A DNA stretch of 64,000 bases from an uncultured Oscillospiraceae bacterium (GTDB taxonomy: Bacteria; Bacillota; Clostridia; Oscillospirales; Ruminococcaceae), in contig CAJUAN010000004.1 of NCBI GenBank assembly GCA_910584715.1, positions 62,001 through 126,000 on the forward strand, given 5' to 3'. Under the pieces are notes generated by a model that saw nothing but the letters and a program-made list of their open reading frames with translations, did no database searches and was not told where the DNA came from. Positions within the stretch are counted from its first letter, which is position 1. Every line of letters starts with the position of its first letter. Both the position numbers and the translations under genes were made by a program. This document shows positions 51,131 to 59,681 of the stretch, in pieces.

Positions 51131-51159
51131 ATTATAGCACGTCACCTGAGATTTGTCAA
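51131..51159 (-). promoter_or_regulatory. leuA promoter
   Basis: Minus-strand TTGACA (51154-51159), 17-base spacer, TATAAT (51131-51136); exact consensus. The leader to leuA is about 335 bases, filled by the T-box. Confidence 0.88.
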
Positions 51160-51210
51160 GGGGTAAAATAAATTTTTTATGCAAAATCCATATTTGTATT
51201 TTAACAATTC

Positions 51211-51239
51211 TTGACTTTTATGAAAAAAGTGTATATAAT
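51211..51239 (+). promoter_or_regulatory. Promoter of the EVE-nuclease gene
   Basis: TTGACT (51211-51216), 17-base spacer, TATAAT (51234-51239). Confidence 0.7.
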
Positions 51240-51312
51240 TAGATTCAGAAAAAATTTTGCTGATCTAAGCTTTTAATTTTACCGAGAACATATCAGTTTA
51301 TGGAGGAATGGT

Positions 51313-52290
51313 ATGGCTGTACATATTTTTGTTGTAAACGAGGCTAATTATGACGTTTGTTTCCATAAAGGTATTGTAGGACTGCCTGAGCCAAAGGAAT
51401 CAAGAAACGAGGAAAGTATTTTTGACGGACTGCTTTCAAGAATGGCGTGTATCAAAGAAAACGACTATATTTTAATGTATATTACAGGCAGCATGATACT
51501 TAAAGGGGTATGGAAAGCGGACGGATATCCTTTTTATGATACTGAAAGGATATGGGACGATAAAGTCTATCCGTTCAGGTGCAAAATCAAAACTACTGAT
51601 TTTTGCTTTGAAAGCGCTTTGCGTCTTAACGATATCAACGATTTGCTGAACAGCAATAAAATATGGACGTGGGCATTGAGGCGCCCGTCCGGGTCAAATG
51701 CTATGTTTGCTATTTCAGATCAGGAGTTTGAGATATTAATAAACGAATATTTAAAAATAAATCCTTTTTCTTTAAATCAGTGGAGAATTTTAGCTCCTTA
51801 CCCATTTCATGATTCTAATATTATTGAACAGATACATATGGACGGCAATACGCCCAAGTATGAATATTCGGTTATGACATATTTAAACTATGGATTTTCA
51901 ACAGGCAGTTTCAGATCCATTTTTGGAAATTATACAGATCATTTGTGTTATGTACCTACTAATCTTGGTAAAGAAATGGATATTCTTCTTATGTACGGGC
52001 ATCCGCAAAATAAAAATCAAATATTATCTTATGATATCGTAGAAGTCAAACGTGATAAATTTGATGAAAAGGCTTTGACGCAGCTTATAGGTTATGAATC
52101 CTGGTTTTTGCAGAAAAAGGTTTCCGGCGACATGAATATGCTTCGTACAACTGCAATAGCCAAGTCATTTTCGCCTGATGTTATTGATTACGTTAGTAAA
52201 AGAAAAGAATTTGAGAACAAAACTGTCAAGCTTATAAGATACAGCTGCGATAACGACAGAAATTTTAAGCTGGAATGTATTTTTAAGTAG
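51313..52290 (+). CDS. EVE-like domain fused to a NucS/DUF91-like PD-(D/E)XK nuclease
   Basis: A 325-residue protein I do not know by name. Residues 1-110 look like an EVE/PUA-like domain: KENDYILMYITGSMILKGVW, GYPFYD, and YPFRCKI. Such domains bind modified bases in DNA or RNA. Residues about 180-270 fit the NucS/DUF91 nuclease core: MDILLMYGH (D223), IVEVKRDKFDEKALTQLIGYESW with E244-x-K246 and Q257. No methylase or other restriction gene is adjacent. The gene is clearly more AT-rich than its neighbours and stands alone with its own promoter, which suggests acquisition by transfer. A type IV-like role against modified phage DNA is an inference. Confidence 0.65.
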   Translation: MAVHIFVVNEANYDVCFHKGIVGLPEPKESRNEESIFDGLLSRMACIKENDYILMYITGSMILKGVWKADGYPFYDTERIWDDKVYPFRCKIKTTDFCFESALRLNDINDLLNSNKIWTWALRRPSGSNAMFAISDQEFEILINEYLKINPFSLNQWRILAPYPFHDSNIIEQIHMDGNTPKYEYSVMTYLNYGFSTGSFRSIFGNYTDHLCYVPTNLGKEMDILLMYGHPQNKNQILSYDIVEVKRDKFDEKALTQLIGYESWFLQKKVSGDMNMLRTTAIAKSFSPDVIDYVSKRKEFENKTVKLIRYSCDNDRNFKLECIFK

Positions 52291-52356
52291 TATTTTGTAT
52301 TGTTCACTGATTAAGTGCTTAATTTTAATGTAAATACATATTTTTTATCAAAATAC

Positions 52357-52385
52357 TGGACAAGTTAAAAATAATGTGATATAAT
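52357..52385 (+). promoter_or_regulatory. Promoter of the foldase-like lipoprotein gene
   Basis: TGGACA (52357-52362), 17-base spacer, extended TGA-TATAAT (52380-52385). Confidence 0.65.
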
Positions 52386-52423
52386 ATAATGTATTTACAT
52401 TTTATGTGGAGGTTTTACAGACT

Positions 52424-53524
52424 ATGTCTTTAATGAAAAAGGTTTCAGCTGCCGCAGCGGCAGCGGTCATGACGCTTTCTTTGTCTTCATGCGGAAGCGA
52501 TACGACATGGGGCGCCGATATCGACGGTACGCGCCTGAGAGCGGGCATTCTCATTTATTTTCAGTCTAATGCAGTATCGGAAGCGAGTCAGTATTTAGGA
52601 GAAGGCGAGACTGACGTCCTTAATATTACGATTGAGGATAAGCCGTCAAAAGAGTGGATTAACGACGAGGCTATTGAAGATATGAGAGAGTATGCCGCAG
52701 TCGAAAAAAAATTTACTGAGCTGGGGCTTTCGTTTGAAAATAATGAGGAAAAAGCCGCGTCCAACACTGTAGACCAGTGGTGGGAATATGTAGGCGAATA
52801 TTTTGAAAGCGTGGGTGTGAGCAAGCAGTCATACTATGACGTTGTATTAAACAGCCAGAAGCGCGCCGCTATCTTTGATTATTATTATGCTGACGGCGGA
52901 GAAAAAGCTGTTTCCGACGAGGATATCAAAAGCCATTTGCTTGAGAATAACGCAAGGATCAAGTTTATAAGAATGGAACTCAAGGACGGCGAGGGGAATC
53001 TTCTTAAATCCGACGGCAAGGCTGAACTGAAAAAAATGGCTGAAGACTATATTGAAAGAGCCAAGAGCGGTGAAAGCTTTGAGGCTATTGAGGACGAATA
53101 CAACGAGTATTATGCCAACCTTATTGCCGAAGCGTCCGGAACCGCCGGAGCCGAGGAAACCGATGTGCCTGAAGATACGGAAGTTCCGGAAACTTCGGAA
53201 GAAACTGAAAGAATAAGCTATGGTACCATTGTTTCAAAGGGTTCGGTTATACCCTCCGAAAAGGTAGCCGAGACGGTCTTTGACGGCAGTCTGAATGTGG
53301 GAGACTACACTATTGTCGAGGAGGACGAGGTTTGGTATATCGTACACAGGATCGACCTGTTTGACGACCCTGCATATTTGGACACTCAGAAGGACTCTGT
53401 CCGCAGGGAGCTTAAAGGAGAAGAATTTGACGCTGCGGTTCTTGGCTGGATAGATGGACAGGATGTTACTGTAAACGAAGCTGCGATCAAGCGCTATAAG
53501 CTTGAAAAGCTTACCGCTGAGTAA
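52424..53524 (+). CDS. PrsA/SurA-like foldase lipoprotein
   Basis: A 366-residue secreted lipoprotein: signal peptide MSLMKKVSAAAAAAVMTLSL with lipobox SLSSC. The helical SurA-like N-terminal part is followed from about residue 160 by a parvulin-like region (LENNARIKFIRMELKDGEG...EDYIERAKSG...FEAIEDEYNE). A Glu/Thr-rich insert (about 232-262) interrupts it, then GDYTIVEEDEVWYIVHRID. The parvulin active-site residues are not clear, so it may act as a chaperone without isomerase activity. ATG 52424 with GGAGG 11 bases upstream. Confidence 0.7.
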   Translation: MSLMKKVSAAAAAAVMTLSLSSCGSDTTWGADIDGTRLRAGILIYFQSNAVSEASQYLGEGETDVLNITIEDKPSKEWINDEAIEDMREYAAVEKKFTELGLSFENNEEKAASNTVDQWWEYVGEYFESVGVSKQSYYDVVLNSQKRAAIFDYYYADGGEKAVSDEDIKSHLLENNARIKFIRMELKDGEGNLLKSDGKAELKKMAEDYIERAKSGESFEAIEDEYNEYYANLIAEASGTAGAEETDVPEDTEVPETSEETERISYGTIVSKGSVIPSEKVAETVFDGSLNVGDYTIVEEDEVWYIVHRIDLFDDPAYLDTQKDSVRRELKGEEFDAAVLGWIDGQDVTVNEAAIKRYKLEKLTAE

Positions 53525-53550
53525 AATAATCAAATGCCGCTGAAATCAAG

Positions 53551-53606
53551 GGATAAGAATTTTTTTTCGATCGTTTTCGAACAGAAATTCTATCCTTTGT
53601 TTTTTG
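53551..53606 (+). terminator. Terminator after the foldase gene
   Basis: Stem GGATA(A)GAATTT against AAATTCTATCC (right arm 53585-53595) with one bulged base, then a T-rich run 53596-53606. Confidence 0.65.
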
Positions 53607-53703
53607 TCGGACGGGTATTACCTGTATCTTCCTTAAAATGACAGCATATAATGAAACAGCGGATATTTCCGCATTCATTAACCACATTGCAGACAAGGAG
53701 GAT

Positions 53704-53735
53704 CGCGCGTAGTCCCTATAAGGACATTTGCGCGT
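53704..53735 (+). promoter_or_regulatory. Hairpin between AAGGAGG and the amidase start
   Basis: A strong AAGGAGG (53695-53701) is separated from the start by a two-part stem (CGCGC/GCGCG outside, GTCC/GGAC inside, 6-base loop). Folding could bring the ribosome binding site near GTG 53734 or ATG 53746. The alternative is AAGGA (53720-53724) inside the hairpin, 9 bases before GTG 53734. Confidence 0.4.
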
Positions 53736-53745
53736 GCAGAATATT

Positions 53746-54486
53746 ATGCCAAGTGTTTTTTTAAGTCCTTCCACGCAGGAGTGGAATCCGTATGTAAACG
53801 GAGGAAACGAAGAACAATATATGAATCTGATCGCCGATAAAATGGAACCTTACCTCCGGTCATCGGGGATCGAGTACACAAGAAACGATCCTAACCGCGA
53901 TGTCCGCGGAGCGATAAGCGATTCCAACGGCGGAAACTACGATGTACATCTTGCGCTCCACTCAAATGCGGGCGGAGGCAGATTTGCGGGAAAGCTCAGA
54001 GGCGTGGATATTTACTATTCGCCCTATTCGAGCTATAGCAGACAGCTTGCGACGATAGTTGCAAACAATATGAAAAGCGTTTATCCCGACCCTTCAAAGG
54101 TAAACACGCGTCCCACAACTTCTCTCGGAGAGGTGACGAGGACAAAGGCGGTTGCTGTTCTTGCAGAACTGGGATATCATGACAATCCTGCCGATGCGGA
54201 GTGGATCAAGTCCAATCTTGACGCTATAGCAAGAAATCTTGTTCAGTCTCTGTGCGACTATTTCGGTATACCTTTTGTTGAGGCTACGCCTGTAAGGCGC
54301 GGTATTGTTTCCACGGACGGATCAAATCTTAACATCAGGAAGTATCCGTCCGTTGACGCAGCGATCATCGGGGTGATTCCAAACGGAGCGACTATGTCGG
54401 TATACGGTCAGACCGGTAACTGGTATGTTATCCGATACGGCAATACCTACGGTTACGCAGCCGCTGATTTTATTACATTTGAATAG
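53746..54486 (+). CDS. N-acetylmuramoyl-L-alanine amidase (Amidase_3) with SH3 domain
   Basis: A 246-residue peptidoglycan amidase. The Amidase_3 domain (about 1-180) begins PSVFLSPSTQEWNPYVNGGNEE, in which Glu is a likely zinc ligand, then shows LALHSNAGGG (His) and VLAELGYHDNPADAEWI (catalytic Glu). A C-terminal bacterial SH3 domain (about 188-246; GSNLNIRKYPSVDAAIIGVIPNGA) would bind the wall. No signal peptide is visible, as in several clostridial relatives released by lysis or spore formation. The start is uncertain: ATG 53746 fits the family, GTG 53734 has better spacing to an AAGGA. Confidence 0.88.
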   Translation: MPSVFLSPSTQEWNPYVNGGNEEQYMNLIADKMEPYLRSSGIEYTRNDPNRDVRGAISDSNGGNYDVHLALHSNAGGGRFAGKLRGVDIYYSPYSSYSRQLATIVANNMKSVYPDPSKVNTRPTTSLGEVTRTKAVAVLAELGYHDNPADAEWIKSNLDAIARNLVQSLCDYFGIPFVEATPVRRGIVSTDGSNLNIRKYPSVDAAIIGVIPNGATMSVYGQTGNWYVIRYGNTYGYAAADFITFE

Positions 54487-54608
54487 TTTGAGCGGTATGT
54501 TTAAAGGCTCGACCCTTTATGCAATCTCGGTATAGAGGTTTTCTGTTGTCTTGGAGGCAGAACCTTGCCGACATATCCGTTAATGACAGTATGTCAAAAG
54601 GCTCAGCC

Positions 54609-54650
54609 TTTTCGGTACGGGAAATTTTTCTCCCGTACCGAAAAAATATT
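54609..54650 (+). terminator. Terminator after the amidase gene
   Basis: A perfect 14-bp stem (54609-54622 against 54631-54644) and a T-rich tail. It is preceded by a near-perfect palindrome AAAAGGCT-C-AGCCTTTT that shares bases with the left arm, so two folds may compete. The rest of 54487-54608 shows no gene. Confidence 0.8.
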
Positions 54651-54660
54651 TTTGTAACAG

Positions 54661-54689
54661 TTGCAGTTTGACAAAATGTGTGGTATAAT
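54661..54689 (+). promoter_or_regulatory. Promoter of ddl
   Basis: TTGCAG (54661-54666), 17-base spacer, TATAAT (54684-54689). A better TTGACA at 54668 is only 10 bases from the -10 and cannot pair with it. Confidence 0.6.
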
Positions 54690-54740
54690 TAATATGTATA
54701 TTTATATTCATTCAGCTTTAGTCATAGTAAGGAGCAGCTT

Positions 54741-55799
54741 ATGTCAAAAATCAAAGTAGCCGTTTTGTTCGGCGGCATATCCAACGAACATGAAATTTCA
54801 CTGATCTCGGCGTCGAATATTATATCGGCAATTCCAAAGGACAAATATGAGATCATTCCCATAGGAATTACCAAAAAGGGCAGGTGGCTCTTTTATCCCG
54901 GAGACGTCAGCCTTATCCAGTCGGGACAGTGGGAGTCACACCCGGACTGCGTTCCCGCGGTTATACTTCCCGATCCCGTGTATAAGGGGATAATGAAGAT
55001 ATCGGACGGAGACTGCACGGTCAAAAAGATCGACGCGGTATTTCCCGCTCTGCACGGTCAAAACGGCGAGGACGGAGCGGTTCAGGGACTTTTAAAGCTT
55101 TCGGGGATACCCTATGTGGGCTGTGATATAATCTCCTCGGCAAACTGTATGGATAAGACCGCCGCCCACACTATACTGGAGTCGAACGGAATAAAAATGG
55201 CAAGGTGGAAAAGTGTTTCCGTCTCAGAGCTTGGAAGACTTGACGAGGTGTGCGAAAACACCGCCGCGGAGCTTGAATATCCGCTTTTCGTAAAGCCTGC
55301 GAACAGCGGTTCGTCGGTAGGCGTAAATAAGGCAAGCTCCTTTGAGGAACTGAAAAACGCGGTAAAGCTCGCGTTCAGTCATGACAGAAAGGTAATTGTA
55401 GAGGAATTTGTAAAGGGCAGGGAAGTAGAGTGCGCTGTTTTCGGCAAGGATAATCCCTTTGCCTCGGCGGTTGGAGAGATCAATTCCTGCAACGAGTTTT
55501 ACGATTATGAAGCCAAGTACATACTGGGTACGTCGGGACTGTCTATTCCCGCGGATATTCCTGAAGTTGCCGCAAAAGAAATACGTGAGACCGCCGTTAA
55601 GGCTTTCAGGCTTATGGGTTGCTCCGGACTTGCCCGCGTGGACTTTTTCCTGAAAGAGGACGGTACCGTTATTCTCAACGAGATAAATACAATGCCGGGC
55701 TTTACACAGATAAGTATGTACCCCAAGCTTATGGAAGATATGGGAATTTCTCAGTCGGAGCTTGTTGATAAGCTTATTTCTCTTGCGATCGAGGGATAA
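54741..55799 (+). CDS. ddl: D-alanine--D-alanine ligase
   Basis: A 352-residue ATP-grasp ligase that makes D-Ala-D-Ala for peptidoglycan. Motifs: VLFGGISNEHEISLISA (first D-Ala site Glu), PALHGQNGEDGAVQG, FVKPANSGSSVGV, VEEFVKGREVECAVFG, and NEINTMPGFT at the end. The omega-loop FYDYEAKY is the D-Ala-specific form rather than the D-Lac form of VanA/VanB. AAGGAG precedes the ATG. It probably starts the operon ddl-murI-DUF1934-argS. Confidence 0.95.
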   Translation: MSKIKVAVLFGGISNEHEISLISASNIISAIPKDKYEIIPIGITKKGRWLFYPGDVSLIQSGQWESHPDCVPAVILPDPVYKGIMKISDGDCTVKKIDAVFPALHGQNGEDGAVQGLLKLSGIPYVGCDIISSANCMDKTAAHTILESNGIKMARWKSVSVSELGRLDEVCENTAAELEYPLFVKPANSGSSVGVNKASSFEELKNAVKLAFSHDRKVIVEEFVKGREVECAVFGKDNPFASAVGEINSCNEFYDYEAKYILGTSGLSIPADIPEVAAKEIRETAVKAFRLMGCSGLARVDFFLKEDGTVILNEINTMPGFTQISMYPKLMEDMGISQSELVDKLISLAIEG

Positions 55800-55827
55800 T
55801 ATACATAAGGTTATTTTGGAGGCTGCT

Positions 55828-56658
55828 ATGAACAACAACGCAATCGGCGTATTTGATTCGGGTCTGGGAGGACTGACCTGTCTTAAAGAGCTTAACAAGC
55901 TTATCCCAAACGAAAATGTGATATATTTCGGCGATACGGCAAGGCTTCCTTACGGTACGCGGAGCCGCGAGACGATTCTGGAGTACGCCCGTCAGGACAT
56001 CGCTTTTGTGAAAAAGCAGAACGTGAAAATGATAATCGCAGCCTGCGGAACAGTCTCCTCCGTTCTCGGAAGCGGAAAGACTTCCGATGGCGATACTCCT
56101 TTTACCGGAGTACTTCTTCCCGCGGCGCAGGCGGCGTGCGGAATAACCCGCAACGGAAAAATAGGCGTTATCGGTACGGAAGCTACGATTAAATCAGGTT
56201 CTTACGGAAAAGCTATAAGAGGGATACGTCCGGATGTTTCGGTTATAGGAGCGGCCTGTCCGCTGTTCGTCCCTCTTGTGGAAAGCGGCTTTACCGCCCG
56301 TGACAATAAGGTGGCGCAGCTTGTTGCGGAGCAGTATCTTGCCCCTGTCAAAAAAGAGGGCGTGGATACGCTTATTTTGGGCTGTACACATTATCCTATT
56401 ATAAGGGACGTTATTTCAGACTTTATGGGCGACTCGGTAACGCTTATATCCTCGGGCGAGGAAGCGGCAAAGTACGCCTATAATATGCTTATGAGCAGGG
56501 AAATGCTCGCCGACCGCGAGGAAAACGGCACTAACACTTACTATACCTCCGACAGCGCAGAGCTTTTCGGGGAAAACGCACGGGCTTTTCTGGGAAGCTC
56601 CATAAACGGGGACGTTTTTAAGGTGGGGATAGACGAACTGATCTCCGCCGCAAATTAA
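55828..56658 (+). CDS. murI: Glutamate racemase
   Basis: A 276-residue racemase making D-glutamate for the cell wall. It starts IGVFDSGLGGLTCLKEL with YFGDTARLPYGTRS. The two catalytic cysteines are in IIAACGTVSS and ILGCTHYPI. In the first motif a Gly replaces the usual Asn (ACNT). ATG 55828 follows GGAGG (55818-55822). It lies 28 bases after ddl, pairing two D-amino acid steps. Confidence 0.94.
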   Translation: MNNNAIGVFDSGLGGLTCLKELNKLIPNENVIYFGDTARLPYGTRSRETILEYARQDIAFVKKQNVKMIIAACGTVSSVLGSGKTSDGDTPFTGVLLPAAQAACGITRNGKIGVIGTEATIKSGSYGKAIRGIRPDVSVIGAACPLFVPLVESGFTARDNKVAQLVAEQYLAPVKKEGVDTLILGCTHYPIIRDVISDFMGDSVTLISSGEEAAKYAYNMLMSREMLADREENGTNTYYTSDSAELFGENARAFLGSSINGDVFKVGIDELISAAN

Positions 56659-56675
56659 TAGTAAAGAGGAATAAA

Positions 56676-57095
56676 ATGGAAAAGAACGTTTTGATCAATT
56701 TGACAAGTATCAATACCGTGGACGACGACAGCTCCAAAATAGAGCTGACCACGTCGGGTACGCTCAGAAGCCTTAAAAACGGAGGCTTTGAGCTGAAATA
56801 TGAGGAATCCGAGGTAACGGGATTCGGCGGTTCTACCACAAGTCTGACGCTTCTCGGAAACAACCTTGTAAATCTGAACCGCACCGGTACTGCGCCGTCC
56901 GACCTGATACTTGAAAAGGATAAAAAGCACCACTGTCACTACGGTACGCCCTATGGAGACTTTACAATGGGAATTTTTACCCACTGTATTGACAACAATA
57001 TCGGCGAGGACGGCGGCGACCTGTACCTCAAGTATACTGTGGACATAAATTCCAGCTATGTGTCCGACAACGAGATATACATTAAAATAAACTGA
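56676..57095 (+). CDS. DUF1934 (YwiB-like) beta-barrel protein
   Basis: A 139-residue calycin-like small beta-barrel of the DUF1934 family. It is recognised by the opening NVLINLTSINTVDDDSSKIELTTSGTL, the centre GFELKYEESEVTGFGG, and the end GDLYLKYTVDINSSYVSDNEIYIKI. In Firmicutes it commonly lies just before argS, as here (25-base gap). No function is established; the fold suggests binding of a small molecule. Confidence 0.82.
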   Translation: MEKNVLINLTSINTVDDDSSKIELTTSGTLRSLKNGGFELKYEESEVTGFGGSTTSLTLLGNNLVNLNRTGTAPSDLILEKDKKHHCHYGTPYGDFTMGIFTHCIDNNIGEDGGDLYLKYTVDINSSYVSDNEIYIKIN

Positions 57096-57120
57096 CCATA
57101 TAACCGAAAGGAAGATAAAA

Positions 57121-58881
57121 ATGTCAAATCCTATAAAATCCGCCTCCGCGGAGCTTCGTGAGATACTGATGTCCGCCTTGGGACGGCTTGTTTCCGAGGG
57201 AAAGATAGAATCCGTTCCCTTGCCCTCATTTAATGTGGAGATACCGCAGGATAAGTCTCACGGAGACTTTGCTTCAAACATTGCTCTTGCCTGCGCTAAG
57301 CCGCTTAAATCCGCGCCGAGAAAGATAGCCGAGCTTATCTGCGAAGCTCTCATTCTTGACGGTACTTCTTTTGAGCGGGTCGAGATAGCCGGGCCCGGCT
57401 TCATTAACTTCTTCCTGTCAAGGAACTGGTTTTCGAGAGTAGTTTCGTCGGTTCTCACAGAAAAGGAAAATTACGGAAGAACAGACACGGGCGCGGGAAA
57501 AAGCGTTCTTGTGGAATTTGTTTCCGCAAATCCCACCGGACCTATGCACATCGGCAACGCCCGCGGCGGAGCTATAGGCGACGGACTTTCTTCGGTACTT
57601 GACTGGGCAGGTTACAGAGTTGAGCGGGAATTTTACGTAAATGACGCGGGAAACCAGATCGAGAAGTTCGGAAAATCTCTCGATCTGCGGTACTGCCAGC
57701 TCTGTTCGGACGACGGACAGGTTTTGTTAAAGCAGTACAGCGATACCGAGGCGTTAAGTCAGGCTATCTATAACGATACGGAAAAATTCCCTATGCCCGA
57801 GGACGTATATCTGGGCGCGGATATTATAGTACACGCAAGGAATTTTTACGGTGAAAACGGCGCCGACCTTATGAACAAGCCGGAGGAGGAACGCAAGGAG
57901 GCTCTTGTCGCATTCGCTTTGCCGAAAAATATCCAAAAGTTGGAGGACGACCTCCGCAAGTACCGCATTGAGTACGACACATGGTTCAGGGAAAGTACGC
58001 TCCACAACAGCGGCGCTGTAAGCGAGGTCATTGAGCTGCTTAAAAAGAGCGGTCATACCTACGAGCAGGAGGGTGCGCTCTGGTTCAGGTCCTCAGATTT
58101 CGGCGACGAAAAGGACAGGGTGCTTGTCCGCGCAAACGGCGTGCCGACGTACTTTGTGCCTGATATTGCGTACCACTATAACAAGCTTGTGACCCGCGGC
58201 TTCGATACCGCGATAGACATCCTCGGAGCGGATCACCACGGCTACGTTCCCAGAATGAAAGCCGCAATGGAGGCTCTGGGGATAGACCCCAACCGCTTCA
58301 ACGCTATAATTATGCAGATGGTCCGTCTTGTCAAGGACGGCGAGACCTATAAGCTGTCAAAGCGTTCGGGAAAAGCCGTTACACTCGAAACTTTGCTTGA
58401 CGAGGTTCCCATTGACGCGGCGCGGTACTTTTTCAATCTCCGCGAAGCCAACTCACACTTTGAATTTGACCTTGATCTTGCAATAGAGCAGTCTTCGAAA
58501 AATCCCGTTTATTACGTTCAGTACGCTCACGCCCGTATCTGTTCAATTATAAGAAACCTTGCGGCTGAGGGCTTCTCTGTAAAGGAGCTGTCTGCCGAAC
58601 AGCTGAATGTTCTGGACGCTCCCGAAGAGGTGGAGCTTATACGCCATATCGCGTCGCTGCCCAATACGGTGGATTCTGCGGCGCGGGATTACGATCCGTC
58701 CAGAATAACACGCTATAGTCAGGAGCTTGCCACGCTGTTCCACAAATTTTACGACAAGTGCCGCATAAAAGGCGCGGAGGAGCCGCTTCTGTACGCTCGT
58801 CTCAGCCTTTGCGACGCGGTAAGAGTTACCCTCAGAAATACGTTTGAAATGTTGAAGATCGACTGTCCCGAAAAGATGTAA
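57121..58881 (+). CDS. argS: Arginyl-tRNA synthetase
   Basis: A 586-residue class I synthetase. The Arg-specific N-terminal domain covers about 1-115. HIGN is at 143-146 (NPTGPMHIGNARGG) and KLSKR at 411-415. The C-terminal DALR anticodon-binding domain ends RVTLRNTFEMLKI. Length is usual. GAAAGGAAG precedes the ATG. Confidence 0.96.
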   Translation: MSNPIKSASAELREILMSALGRLVSEGKIESVPLPSFNVEIPQDKSHGDFASNIALACAKPLKSAPRKIAELICEALILDGTSFERVEIAGPGFINFFLSRNWFSRVVSSVLTEKENYGRTDTGAGKSVLVEFVSANPTGPMHIGNARGGAIGDGLSSVLDWAGYRVEREFYVNDAGNQIEKFGKSLDLRYCQLCSDDGQVLLKQYSDTEALSQAIYNDTEKFPMPEDVYLGADIIVHARNFYGENGADLMNKPEEERKEALVAFALPKNIQKLEDDLRKYRIEYDTWFRESTLHNSGAVSEVIELLKKSGHTYEQEGALWFRSSDFGDEKDRVLVRANGVPTYFVPDIAYHYNKLVTRGFDTAIDILGADHHGYVPRMKAAMEALGIDPNRFNAIIMQMVRLVKDGETYKLSKRSGKAVTLETLLDEVPIDAARYFFNLREANSHFEFDLDLAIEQSSKNPVYYVQYAHARICSIIRNLAAEGFSVKELSAEQLNVLDAPEEVELIRHIASLPNTVDSAARDYDPSRITRYSQELATLFHKFYDKCRIKGAEEPLLYARLSLCDAVRVTLRNTFEMLKIDCPEKM

Positions 58882-58901
58882 AACTTCTCAGGAGGAAAAT
58901 T

Positions 58902-59681
58902 ATGTCTATAAACATTGAATGCGAGTATTGCGGCTCGGTATACGACTTTAGGGAACACCGTACTTGTCCGAGCTGCGCCGCCGTACCGTCAAAGGAGCAG
59001 ATATCGGTTGCCAGAGCTGCCGCAAAGTCGGAAGCAAATAATAATAGAACGGAAACAGTACGTGTCGTCTATATAAGCCGCTTTATGCATATCGCCGTAA
59101 AGCTTATTCCCGTGTGTATTGCGGTAATATTGATTTCGGCGCTGATACCGGTCATTGCCAAAAACAGCATAAACAGTTCTATAGCGAGGAATTACCAGAC
59201 TGTTGACGAACCTAACTACATAGATCATCAACTGAACGAAGCCTTTGAATTTGACGGCGTTATGACGCTTACAATAACTGAAGCTTTTATTTCCGACAGC
59301 GAGCGGGTAAATACGTTGATTCCCGACGGTATGGAACTGCTTGTGGTTCATGTTGAGTGTTCGTCGCCGGGAAAAGGCTTGTCATTCAACGGATACTACG
59401 ACCGCGCTCCATACATAAACAGCGGATATTACTGCCGTACCGCGCTTTCGGGTTCCGCACTTAATTCATGTTCCGAGGTCTATGCCCAGAATACTTTTTA
59501 TCTTTCATCAGCAAATTATACAAAAGAAAACGACGGTTATATGTGCTTTCTTATAGACGAAGGGGACAGGAAGTTCGATCTCTGCTTTGATGAGATATCA
59601 GTGAAAGGATACGCCAAACAGCTTGACGGTATAGACAGGATAAAGCTCGATGTTTCGGAGGGAGGCGGCGCACATGAATAA
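58902..59681 (+). CDS. Zinc-ribbon membrane protein with DUF4352-like outer domain
   Basis: A 259-residue protein of unknown function. The N terminus is a zinc ribbon (C-x2-C at 8-11, EYCG, and C-x2-C near 23-26, CPSC). One membrane helix follows (AVKLIPVCIAVILISALIPVIA, about 67-88). The outer domain of about 165 residues (FEFDGVMTLTITEAFISD...) resembles Telomeric-repeat-like/DUF4352 immunoglobulin folds that act as small outer-face sensors or chaperones. CAGGAGG precedes the ATG. It overlaps the next gene by 8 bases, so the two are probably partners. Confidence 0.65.
   Translation: MSINIECEYCGSVYDFREHRTCPSCAAVPSKEQISVARAAAKSEANNNRTETVRVVYISRFMHIAVKLIPVCIAVILISALIPVIAKNSINSSIARNYQTVDEPNYIDHQLNEAFEFDGVMTLTITEAFISDSERVNTLIPDGMELLVVHVECSSPGKGLSFNGYYDRAPYINSGYYCRTALSGSALNSCSEVYAQNTFYLSSANYTKENDGYMCFLIDEGDRKFDLCFDEISVKGYAKQLDGIDRIKLDVSEGGGAHE

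Noticed and set aside
54668..54689. Promoter made of TTGACA at 54668 and TATAAT at 54684
   Set aside because: The spacer would be 10 bases, too short for sigma-A; TTGCAG at 54661 has a 17-base spacer.
54741..55799. Van-type D-Ala-D-Lac or D-Ala-D-Ser ligase
   Set aside because: The omega-loop reads FYDYEAKY as in ordinary Ddl, and no vanH/vanX-like genes are near.
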